Below, piece after piece: positions 44,391 to 50,442 of a DNA stretch of 50,442 bases. The stretch spans positions 1-50,442 of the forward strand of contig NZ_JARPQB010000038.1 in the NCBI RefSeq assembly GCF_029478665.1. Direction: 5' to 3'. The number at the start of each line of letters is the position of its first letter. Position 1 is the first letter of the stretch. The notes beneath the pieces were generated by a model. It was given only the letters and a program-made list of their open reading frames with translations, had not been told where the DNA came from and ran no database searches. A program made the position numbers and the translations under genes. The stretch comes from Pseudomonas entomophila. Lineage in GTDB: Bacteria > Pseudomonadota > Gammaproteobacteria > Pseudomonadales > Pseudomonadaceae.

Positions 44391-44979
44391 CGGTCAACGC
44401 CTCCTCGACGAAATCCAGCCGGTCCTGGCCAAAGAACATCTGCTCACCGACAAAGCAGGTCGGCGCCCCGAATACGCCCCGGCCCACCGCCTTCTCTGTC
44501 GCTTGCTTGAGCGCCTCCTTGACCTCAGGCTGCCCAGCCAGTGCCACGAAAGCCTCTGCATCGAACCCAGCCTGCGCCAAAGTCTCAGCCAGCACGACCG
44601 GATCCGACAGGTTGCGCCTGTGCACCCACAACCCCTCGAACAACGCTTTCAGCAACGCCTCGAACCGCGCCGGCGCCTGCAATTGCGTGCCGATCACACC
44701 CCGCATCAGGGTCAGCGTATTCACCGGGAACCCCGGCGGCAGGCCGAACGGCACGCCGTAACGGTCGGCGAAACGCTCAAGGTCGGTGAACAGGTACTTG
44801 CCCTTGGCCGGCACCATCACCGGCGAGGCGTTGCCGGTGGCCTGGAACACCCCACCCAGCAGCATCGGCCGGTACACCAGCTGCGCATCCTGGCGGGCAC
44901 AGAGGGCGGGTAGCTGGGTCCAGCCCAGGTAGGTGGCCGGGCTGCCCAGGTCAAAATAGAACTCGACGGTCTTGCTCAT
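44386..44979 (-). CDS. 2-hydroxychromene-2-carboxylate isomerase family (DsbA-like)
   Basis: This 197-residue protein belongs to the kappa-class GST/HCCA isomerase family: an N-terminal thioredoxin strand (VEFYFDLGSPATYLGWTQLP, in part), YRPMLLGGVFQATGN, NTLTLMRG, and RGVFGAPTCFVGEQMFFGQDRL. The active Ser/Cys of related enzymes is in the SPAT segment. The known enzyme isomerises a naphthalene intermediate, but this one may act on other substrates. It follows the SDR gene by 26 bases. The stop is supplied by a REP. Confidence 0.85.
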   Translation of the reverse strand: MSKTVEFYFDLGSPATYLGWTQLPALCARQDAQLVYRPMLLGGVFQATGNASPVMVPAKGKYLFTDLERFADRYGVPFGLPPGFPVNTLTLMRGVIGTQLQAPARFEALLKALFEGLWVHRRNLSDPVVLAETLAQAGFDAEAFVALAGQPEVKEALKQATEKAVGRGVFGAPTCFVGEQMFFGQDRLDFVEEALTV

Positions 44980-45005
44980 GCGGCGATCCTTGTGTGAGTG
45001 AGGGG

Positions 45006-45737
45006 TTACCAGCGTTCCATCCAGGGGCGCAGGTCCAGCTCGAAGGTCCAGGCGTCCCGCGGCTGAGTGTGCAGGAACCAGTAGCTGTCGGCGATATGCG
45101 CCGGGGCGAGGATGCCATCCTGGTCCTTGAGGGCGTAGCGTTCGGGGAAGGTGTCACGGATGAAGGCGGTGTCGATGGCGCCATCGACCACCACATGGGC
45201 GACATGGACGTTCCGCGGCCCCAGCTCCCGGGCCATGCTCTGGGCCAGGGCGCGCAAGGCGTGCTTGGCCCCGGCGAAGGCGGCGAAACCGGCGGCGCCA
45301 CGGGTACCGGCGGTGGCACCGGTGAAGAGGATGGTGCCGCGCTCGCGGGTCACCATGCGCCGGGCTACCGCCTGGGCGGTGAGAAAGCCCGCGAAACAAG
45401 CCATCTCCCAGATCTTGAAGTACTTGCGCGGTGTCTCTTCAAGGATGCTGCAAGGCACATTGGCGCCGATATTGAAGACAAACGCCTCGATCGGGCCGAT
45501 ATCGCGCTCGATGGTCTCGACCAGCTCGGCCACCTCCTCCTCCTTGCGCGCATCGGAACCAAAACCATGGGCCTGGCCGCCCGCCGCGCGGATCTCGTCC
45601 ACCAGCGGCTGCAGCTTCTCGGCCTGGCGCCGGGTGACGCAGGCGATGTAGCCCTCGCGGGCGAAGCGCTTGGCGATCTCGCCCCCGGTGGCATCGCCTG
45701 CCCCGATCACCAGCACGACTTTTTGTTGTTCTGCCAT
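45006..45737 (-). CDS. Short-chain dehydrogenase/reductase, atypical active site
   Basis: This 243-residue Rossmann protein has a dinucleotide site (VLVIGAGDATGGEIAKRFA, a variant of TGxxxGxG), NIGAN in place of NNAG, and FAGAKHALRALAQSMARELGP. The usual catalytic Tyr of YxxxK is Phe here, and the Ser site is not obvious, so activity may be altered. It heads an operon with the isomerase-like gene and is divergent from a TetR gene over a palindrome, so repression by that TetR is likely. The ATG at 45737 starts MAEQQKVVLVIGAG. Confidence 0.88.
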   Translation of the reverse strand: MAEQQKVVLVIGAGDATGGEIAKRFAREGYIACVTRRQAEKLQPLVDEIRAAGGQAHGFGSDARKEEEVAELVETIERDIGPIEAFVFNIGANVPCSILEETPRKYFKIWEMACFAGFLTAQAVARRMVTRERGTILFTGATAGTRGAAGFAAFAGAKHALRALAQSMARELGPRNVHVAHVVVDGAIDTAFIRDTFPERYALKDQDGILAPAHIADSYWFLHTQPRDAWTFELDLRPWMERW

Positions 45738-45760
45738 GGACCGCTCCATTGATGAATGAT

Positions 45761-45775
45761 CGTTTAGTAAACGAA
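45761..45775. promoter_or_regulatory. Probable TetR operator
   Basis: TCGTTTAGTAAACGA is a perfect palindrome (7-base arms around G) in the 88-base gap between the divergent SDR and TetR genes, 23 bases from the SDR start and 50 from the TetR start. Confidence 0.7.
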
Positions 45776-45825
45776 CGCTATGCTACGATCAGCCGTACGT
45801 CAAGCCAGCGCCAAGAGGTTTCCGC

Positions 45826-46389
45826 ATGCGCTACTCCCTCGAACACAAGCAACAGACCCGCGAGAAACTGCTGGCCAGCAGTGGCGCGCTGGCCAAGCGC
45901 GGCGGTTTCGCCAGCACCGGCGTGGCCGGGCTGATGAAGGCCATCGGCCTGACCGGCGGCGCGTTCTACAACCACTTCCCGTCCAAGGACGACCTGTTCA
46001 CCGAAGTGGTCCGCCGCGAGCTGTCCAACAGCCCGCTGGGTCGCCAGGCCACTCGCGGGACCGATCACGGGCGCCTGAAGCGCTGCCTCGATCAGTACCT
46101 GAGCCTCGCCCACCTGCACAACGCCGAAGGCGGCTGCCCGCTGCCGCCCCTGGGCGTGGAGATCGCCCGTGCCGAACGGCCGGTACGTGAAGAGGCCGAA
46201 CACTGGCTGGTGGCGCTGCACGATGCCTGGAGCAGCACACTGCAAGACCCGCAACTGGCCTGGGCCCTGATCAGCCAGTGCGTCGGCGCGCTGGTGGTCG
46301 GGCGCATGCTGGCCAGCGAGGACGTCCAGGAGCAGGTACTGCGATCCAGCCGCACATTGGTCGACAAGGTGCTCGATGAAGATTGCTAG
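45826..46389 (+). CDS. TetR-family repressor
   Basis: This 187-residue regulator has a TetR HTH (FASTGVAGLMKAIGLTGGAFYNHFPSKDDLF, in part) and an all-helix ligand domain with GGCPLPPLGVEIARA, a form close to the AcrR/NemR type that reacts to electrophiles. The Cys in GGCPLP could be a sensor, but that is a guess. AAGAGG precedes the ATG. It probably controls itself and the SDR-isomerase operon through the palindrome. The 3' end overlaps the next gene by 14 bases. Confidence 0.9.
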   Translation: MRYSLEHKQQTREKLLASSGALAKRGGFASTGVAGLMKAIGLTGGAFYNHFPSKDDLFTEVVRRELSNSPLGRQATRGTDHGRLKRCLDQYLSLAHLHNAEGGCPLPPLGVEIARAERPVREEAEHWLVALHDAWSSTLQDPQLAWALISQCVGALVVGRMLASEDVQEQVLRSSRTLVDKVLDEDC

Positions 46390-46969
46390 TGCCCTGCTCG
46401 GTGTGTTGCTGGCCCTGCCGGCGTTCGCCCAGAACAGCTGCCCCGTCGGGCAATACCCGGTGTGCCTGGTGGTGTGCTTCTGCGCACCGATCGACCCCGG
46501 CCAGGGTGGCCAGGTGTTGCAGGATGTCGAGCGCGTGGCTGCCGCCAGCCTGGCCTTCGCCCTGCGCCAGGCACGGGATGAAGCCACGGCCAATGGCACC
46601 CAGCCCATCCCCTTGCACATTCGCGCCCAGCTCGAATCCTGGTACGACTTCGCCGTGCTCGACGCCGCCCGCTACCGGGTCGGCGACGACCAGCAGATCA
46701 GCGCGGCCAATGCACTGCTGCAGAACCCCGATGTGAACGCGGTGACCCTGATCGACACGGTCATCTTCCGCCGCCCCGGCGACGCCGAGGACAACGTGGC
46801 GCTGTGGGCCCATGAGCTCAAGCATGTGCAGCAGTACCAGGAACTGGGGGTCGAGACCTTCGCCCAGCGCTACGCCCATAATGCAGAGGAGCTGGAGGGG
46901 CCGGCCTACAAGATCGAGGCCGAGGTGGCGAAGGCCCTGCGCGCACGCGCCACGGGTGGGCCCCGCTGA
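46376..46969 (+). CDS. Secreted HExxH protein (DUF4157-like)
   Basis: This 197-residue protein has a signal peptide (MKIASALLGVLLALPAFA) and a zinc-protease-like HELKH motif in LWAHELKHVQQYQELGVETFAQRY, in part, followed by an acidic helix (NAEELEGPAYKIEAEVAKAL). The HExxH-HVxQ pattern is that of the DUF4157 domain found in toxin-related and extracellular contractile systems. Early Cys (SCPVGQYPVCLVVCFCAP) are four in 18 residues. Whether it cuts protein is not known. It overlaps the TetR gene by 14 bases. Confidence 0.75.
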   Translation: MKIASALLGVLLALPAFAQNSCPVGQYPVCLVVCFCAPIDPGQGGQVLQDVERVAAASLAFALRQARDEATANGTQPIPLHIRAQLESWYDFAVLDAARYRVGDDQQISAANALLQNPDVNAVTLIDTVIFRRPGDAEDNVALWAHELKHVQQYQELGVETFAQRYAHNAEELEGPAYKIEAEVAKALRARATGGPR

Positions 46970-46971
46970 CC

Positions 46972-47673
46972 TCAGCCCGCCGCCAGCAGGCTGCGGTCGA
47001 ACACGAAGGCGCCCGTACCCTGCGGTGTATGCCGGTACAGCTGCTGCGGGCGCCCCAGCCTGGGCTGGTGCTTCTCGCCGGTATCCTCCACCCAGCCTGC
47101 GGCCTTCATGCGCTCCAGGCGCTTGCGCAGCGAGGTGTTGTTGATCGACTGGCCCAGGCACGCCTGCACCGCTGCCAGGGCATCAACCACGGTGAAGCAC
47201 GCCGCGACCAGGTACAGCGGCAGGCTGGTGTACACCGACTTGCTCGCCAGGCGCTCACAGGCCCGCTCGACCAGCAGCCGGTGATCGAACGGCAGCAACA
47301 CTTTGCGCGCCAACAGGCTGTCCAGGTCGAAGAACGCCAGCGCCCCCTCCTCCACCTCCACGGTCGGATCGAGCAACGCGAGGTAATAGGTGCTCAGCGA
47401 CCAGCCCCGCGGGTCACGGAAGGCATTGCCCTCGGTCCCCACCTGCTCCAGGTGCCGTGGCACCACCCGCGCTTTTTCGGCCAAGGCCCGCTCGGCGGCG
47501 GCGTCGAGGCTGTTGTCCGGCGTGCGCCCGTTGACGATCACCCCCGGCAAGGCCCACTGCCCGGCATGGGGCTCGCGCTCACGCTGATGGAGCAGCACCT
47601 GCAAGCGCTGGGTGTGCGGTGACAGGCGCAGCGCGACGATATCGACGCTGGCCAGGACTTCTGCTGTGCTCAC
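46972..47673 (-). CDS. nrtR: Nudix-related NAD-metabolism regulator NrtR
   Basis: This 233-residue regulator has an N-terminal Nudix-like domain (VALRLSPHTQRLQVLLHQRE, then HAGQWALPGVIVNG and LEQVGTEGNAFRDPRGWSLSTYYLAL, in part) and a C-terminal winged helix (NNTSLRKRLERMKAAGWVED). NrtR binds ADP-ribose and represses NAD-salvage genes. The adjacent divergent pncA-pncB genes confirm the role. The GTG at 47673 is chosen because GGAGGGGAG precedes it; an ATG upstream (47730) has no ribosome site. The two genes share a gap of 142 bases with a near-perfect inverted repeat. Confidence 0.88.
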   Translation of the reverse strand: MSTAEVLASVDIVALRLSPHTQRLQVLLHQREREPHAGQWALPGVIVNGRTPDNSLDAAAERALAEKARVVPRHLEQVGTEGNAFRDPRGWSLSTYYLALLDPTVEVEEGALAFFDLDSLLARKVLLPFDHRLLVERACERLASKSVYTSLPLYLVAACFTVVDALAAVQACLGQSINNTSLRKRLERMKAAGWVEDTGEKHQPRLGRPQQLYRHTPQGTGAFVFDRSLLAAG

Positions 47674-47765
47674 GCTAAGGCTCCCCTCCAAGATCGCCAT
47701 ATATTCCACCAGAGAAAATAAATCAATCAAGTGCCAATCAGTCTGTATTTGCTACTTGACACACT

Positions 47766-47786
47766 TAATACACCAGGTGAATTATA
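47766..47786. promoter_or_regulatory. Likely NrtR operator in the pncA promoter
   Basis: TTAATACACC and GGTGAATTAT are inverted around a central A with 8 of 10 pairs matching. It overlaps the region after a TTGACA at 47757-47762. A weaker related site (CACCAG with similar flanks, 13 of 21 bases the same) lies at 47702-47722. Confidence 0.55.
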
Positions 47787-47815
47787 TCGACATTCCAGCT
47801 GAGGAGACGCCTCCG

Positions 47816-48466
47816 ATGAAAATCGCCAGTTTCGATGTCGACGCGCAGAACGGCTTCACCGCCAACGCCCCGCAGGAACTGCCGGTGCCAGGCGGTGAGC
47901 AGATCGCCCCCGCGCTCAACCTGATGGCCCGCCGCGCCACCTTGCGCCTGGGCAGCAAGGACGCCCACCCGGCCAACGCCGCCTGGGTCGTGGCCGAGCC
48001 CGGCCAGATGCTGCAACCCCTGGCGCTGGCCAACGCCGACCTGACCTGGGTAAGCCACTGCGTCCCCGGCACCCCAGGCTTCGAGCTGCTGCCCGGCCTG
48101 CCCGCCCCTATCGACTACGACTATTTCGTCTGGAAAGGCGTCGAGCCCGACCTGCACCCCTACGGCGCCTGCTACCACGACCTGGCCGAGCGTCGCTCCA
48201 CCGGCGTGATCGAATACCTCAAGGTGCAACAGGTGCAGGCGATCATCGTCGGCGGCCTGGCCCTGGACTACTGCGTGCGCACCACCGCCCTGCAACTGCG
48301 CCGGGCTGGCTTCGAGGTGCTGCTGTACCTCCCGGCCTGCCGCGCCCTGAGCAGCGAAGGCGCCAACGACGCCTGCGCAGCGATGAGCGCCGCCGGCATC
48401 CACCTCTGCGCCGACGAAGCCGCGCTCGACACCCGACTCACCCTGCTGCAGGAAGCCCGCCCATGA
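47816..48466 (+). CDS. pncA: Nicotinamidase-family protein (PncA)
   Basis: This 216-residue cysteine hydrolase turns nicotinamide to nicotinate in NAD salvage. It has the isochorismatase fold with Asp (SFDVDAQNGF), metal-binding SKDAHP, Lys107 (VWKGVEP) and the catalytic Cys153 (ALDYCVRTTALQL). The Asp motif is the DVDAQ form. GAGGAG precedes the ATG at 47816. Its stop overlaps the pncB start by 4 bases. Confidence 0.9.
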   Translation: MKIASFDVDAQNGFTANAPQELPVPGGEQIAPALNLMARRATLRLGSKDAHPANAAWVVAEPGQMLQPLALANADLTWVSHCVPGTPGFELLPGLPAPIDYDYFVWKGVEPDLHPYGACYHDLAERRSTGVIEYLKVQQVQAIIVGGLALDYCVRTTALQLRRAGFEVLLYLPACRALSSEGANDACAAMSAAGIHLCADEAALDTRLTLLQEARP

Positions 48467-49662
48467 CCGACAGCGTATTTGGCCCACGGATCGTCCAGAA
48501 CCTGCTGGACACCGACTTCTACAAGATCACCATGATGCAGGCGGTGCTGCACAACTACCCCAACGCCGAGGTGGAGTGGGAGTTCCGCTGCCGCAACGAC
48601 GAGGACCTGGCGCCCTACCTCGCCGAGATCCGCTACCAGGTCGAGCAACTGGCCGATGTCTCGGTGACCCTCGACCAACTGGCGTACCTGGAAAAGATCC
48701 CGTTCATCAAGCCCGACTTCATCCGTTTTCTCAGCCTGTTCCGTTTCAACCTGCGCTATGTCCAGGTCGGCCTCGACGACGCCGGGCAACTGGCGATCCG
48801 CATACGCGGGCCGTGGTTGCACGTGATCCTGTTCGAGATCCCGCTGCTGGCAATCATCTCCGAGGTGCGCAACCGCTACCGCTATCGCGACGTGGTGATC
48901 GAGCAAGTGGGCGAACGCCTGTACCAGAAGCTCGACTGGCTCAAGGCCGAAGCCAGCGCGGATGAACTGGCTGGGCTGCAACTGGCCGACTTCGGCACCC
49001 GTCGGCGCTTCTCCTACCGGGTGCAGGAAGAGGTGGTGCACATCCTCAAGCGCGACTTCCCGGGGCGTTTCGTCGGCACCAGCAACGTGCACCTGGCCCG
49101 TGAGTACCAGCTCAAGCCCATCGGCACCATGGCCCACGAGTGGTTCATGGCCCACCAGCAGCTAGGCCCGCGGCTGGTCGACAGCCAGGCTGCCGCCCTG
49201 GAGTGCTGGGTGCGCGAGTATCGGGGGCAGTTGGGCATCGCCCTGACCGACTGCATTGGCATGGATGCGTTCATGCGCGATTTCGACCTGTACTTTGGCA
49301 AGCTGTTTGACGGTTTGCGCCATGATTCGGGTGAGCCGCTGGCTTGGGCTGAGAAGGCCATCGCCCACTATGAGCGGCTGGGGATCGACCCGAAGGGCAA
49401 GACGCTGATCTTCTCCGATGGGCTGGACTTCCAGAAGATGCTTGAGCTGTACCGTGCGTTGAATGGCCGGATCCATGTCAGTTTCGGTATTGGTACCAAT
49501 CTCACCTGCGACATTCCCGGGGTGAAGCCGATGAACATGGTGATCAAGATGACCGCCTGCAACGGCGCGCCTGTGGCGAAGATTTCCGATAGTCCGGGGA
49601 AGACTCAGTGCCGGGATGAGAATTTTGTGGCGTATCTGCGGCATGTGTTTCAGGTTGGCTGA
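48463..49662 (+). CDS. pncB: Nicotinate phosphoribosyltransferase
   Basis: This 399-residue enzyme joins nicotinate to PRPP to give nicotinate mononucleotide. It has the N-terminal LLDTDFYKITMMQAVLHNYP, the active-site GLRHDSGEP, and IFSDGLDF and GIGTNLTCD phosphate-binding parts. Length is normal. It is coupled to pncA by ATGA. The last 111 bases (49540-49650) are repeated, diverged, at 50261-50371. Confidence 0.97.
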   Translation: MTDSVFGPRIVQNLLDTDFYKITMMQAVLHNYPNAEVEWEFRCRNDEDLAPYLAEIRYQVEQLADVSVTLDQLAYLEKIPFIKPDFIRFLSLFRFNLRYVQVGLDDAGQLAIRIRGPWLHVILFEIPLLAIISEVRNRYRYRDVVIEQVGERLYQKLDWLKAEASADELAGLQLADFGTRRRFSYRVQEEVVHILKRDFPGRFVGTSNVHLAREYQLKPIGTMAHEWFMAHQQLGPRLVDSQAAALECWVREYRGQLGIALTDCIGMDAFMRDFDLYFGKLFDGLRHDSGEPLAWAEKAIAHYERLGIDPKGKTLIFSDGLDFQKMLELYRALNGRIHVSFGIGTNLTCDIPGVKPMNMVIKMTACNGAPVAKISDSPGKTQCRDENFVAYLRHVFQVG

Positions 49663-49740
49663 TTCGAGACCAGATGGTGCATCCACCCCGCAGCGATGGG
49701 CGGGCTCTCGATAATCAGCTGCTTAATGCACCGGGTTTTC

Positions 49741-50154
49741 TTAGAAATCCACCTTACCCCGCCCCGCCTTGACAGTGCTCCGCCTGGCTTTTCCTTCGAG
49801 GCGGCGGGTCTTCGAGCCAAGGGTCGGCTTGGTGGGGCGGCGTTTCTTCTCGGTCTTGCCGGCCGCGATGATCAACTCGGCGAGACGCGCCAGTGCGTCA
49901 GTGCGGTTCTGCTCCTGGGTGCGGTACTGCTGGGCCTTGATGATCAACACGCCGTCGCCGGTGATGCGGCTGTCACGCAGCGCCAGCAGCCGCGCCTTGT
50001 AGAACTCGGGCAGCGACGAGGCCGGGATGTCGAAGCGCAGGTGCACGGCGCTGGACACCTTGTTGACATTCTGACCACCCGCGCCTTGGGCGCGGATGTA
50101 GGTGAGTTCTATTTCGGTATCCGGCAGATGCACGTTGTTGGAGATGGTCAGCAT
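49741..50154 (-). CDS. arfB: Alternative ribosome-rescue factor ArfB
   Basis: This 137-residue peptidyl-tRNA hydrolase frees stalled ribosomes. It has the GGQ motif (AQGAGGQNVNKVSSAVHLRFD, in part) and a basic C-terminal tail (KKRRPTKPTLGSKTRRLEGKA, in part) that binds the empty mRNA channel. The ATG at 50154 (MLTISNNVHLPD) gives the family length. It is convergent with pncB, between pncB and the copied pncB end. Confidence 0.95.
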   Translation of the reverse strand: MLTISNNVHLPDTEIELTYIRAQGAGGQNVNKVSSAVHLRFDIPASSLPEFYKARLLALRDSRITGDGVLIIKAQQYRTQEQNRTDALARLAELIIAAGKTEKKRRPTKPTLGSKTRRLEGKARRSTVKAGRGKVDF

Positions 50155-50260
50155 GGTATGGCCTTTGTGGTTGCCCATTATCATACCCTCCGCCGCTCTC
50201 CCATATGTGGAGCGGCGTATCGAGCTTTGGCCGGGGCTGGAGGGCAGTTGCGTGCGAGCG

Positions 50261-50404
50261 GTGATTAATATGACCACCTGCAATGGCGCGCCGGTGGCGA
50301 AGATTTCCGATAGCCCGGGCAAGATCCAGTGCCGGGACGAGCATTTCGTGGGGTACCTGCGGCATGTATTCGAGATCGACCTGCACAAGCCTAGGTCGGT
50401 GTAG
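50261..50404 (+). pseudogene. Diverged copy of the 3' end of pncB
   Basis: From 50261 the frame reads VINMTTCNGAPVAKISDSPG, then KIQCRDEHFVGYLRHVF, matching the pncB C-terminus at 49540-49650 in about 95 of 111 bases by eye. Most differences are silent third positions. The rest of a second pncB is absent, and its stop is a TAG from a REP-like half at the right edge (GTGTAGGAGC). It may be a remnant of a tandem paralogue. Confidence 0.75.
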
Positions 50405-50442
50405 GAGCAACTGTCTTGCTCAATTTCTAGAATCTAGCGTGA

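Overview
The window is a piece of a Pseudomonas chromosome, most likely from the P. putida group. The evidence is high GC with GC-rich third codon positions, the Pseudomonas type of extragenic REP hairpins (GTAGGAGC ends), and gene orders shared with P. aeruginosa: vreAIR-hxcWUP, parRS-cysS-glnS-ppiB-lpxH, pvdQ beside a Fur-like regulator, and xthA-GNAT-tamA-tamB. No tRNA, rRNA, CRISPR array, insertion sequence or complete prophage was seen.

Layout. Positions 1-2676: the 5' part of an RHS/YD-repeat gene (minus strand, runs off the left edge), preceded by a 24-codon ORF that resembles a VgrG N-terminus. Positions 2842-6549: a fragment of a type II secretion locus (GspC, GspH, GspJ of the Hxc type) next to a cell-surface-signalling operon: a VreA-like protein (STN plus TonB-C domains, no barrel), an ECF sigma factor and a FecR-like anti-sigma. 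The rest of the secretion machine is not in view; the RHS gene sits where it might continue. Positions 6709-9965: small proteins, a LysR regulator and two paralogous tiny secreted proteins with the same Cys/His C-terminal motif. Positions 10129-15712: a complete urease operon, ureDABCEJFG, with a possible sigma-54 promoter. Positions 15997-24872: housekeeping genes (glyoxalase-like protein, ilvE, parRS, cysS, glnS, ppiB, lpxH).

Positions 24963-28885: pvdQ (pyoverdine maturation and acylase), a Fur-like small regulator, a two-helix membrane protein and an orphan Mor-type regulator. Positions 28999-36093: tamA-tamB, a GNAT acetyltransferase and xthA. Positions 36175-38910: a lower-GC gene for an 825-residue beta-solenoid membrane protein that abuts the 3' stump of a lost LysR gene, which suggests replacement by transferred DNA. 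Positions 38900-42076: an ECF sigma/anti-sigma pair divergent from a catalase-related peroxidase and a cytochrome b561. Both directions carry the same GGAAT-N16-CGTC promoter, so this looks like an autoregulated stress regulon.

Positions 42167-50404: an MFS exporter, an XRE-cupin regulator, an SDR plus HCCA-isomerase-like operon divergent from a TetR gene over a perfect palindrome, a secreted HExxH protein, an NAD-salvage module (Nudix-type NrtR regulator divergent from pncA-pncB), arfB, and a second diverged copy of the 3' end of pncB. Eight REP-type elements punctuate the gene ends. In three places the TAG inside a REP supplies the stop codon of the neighbouring reading frame.
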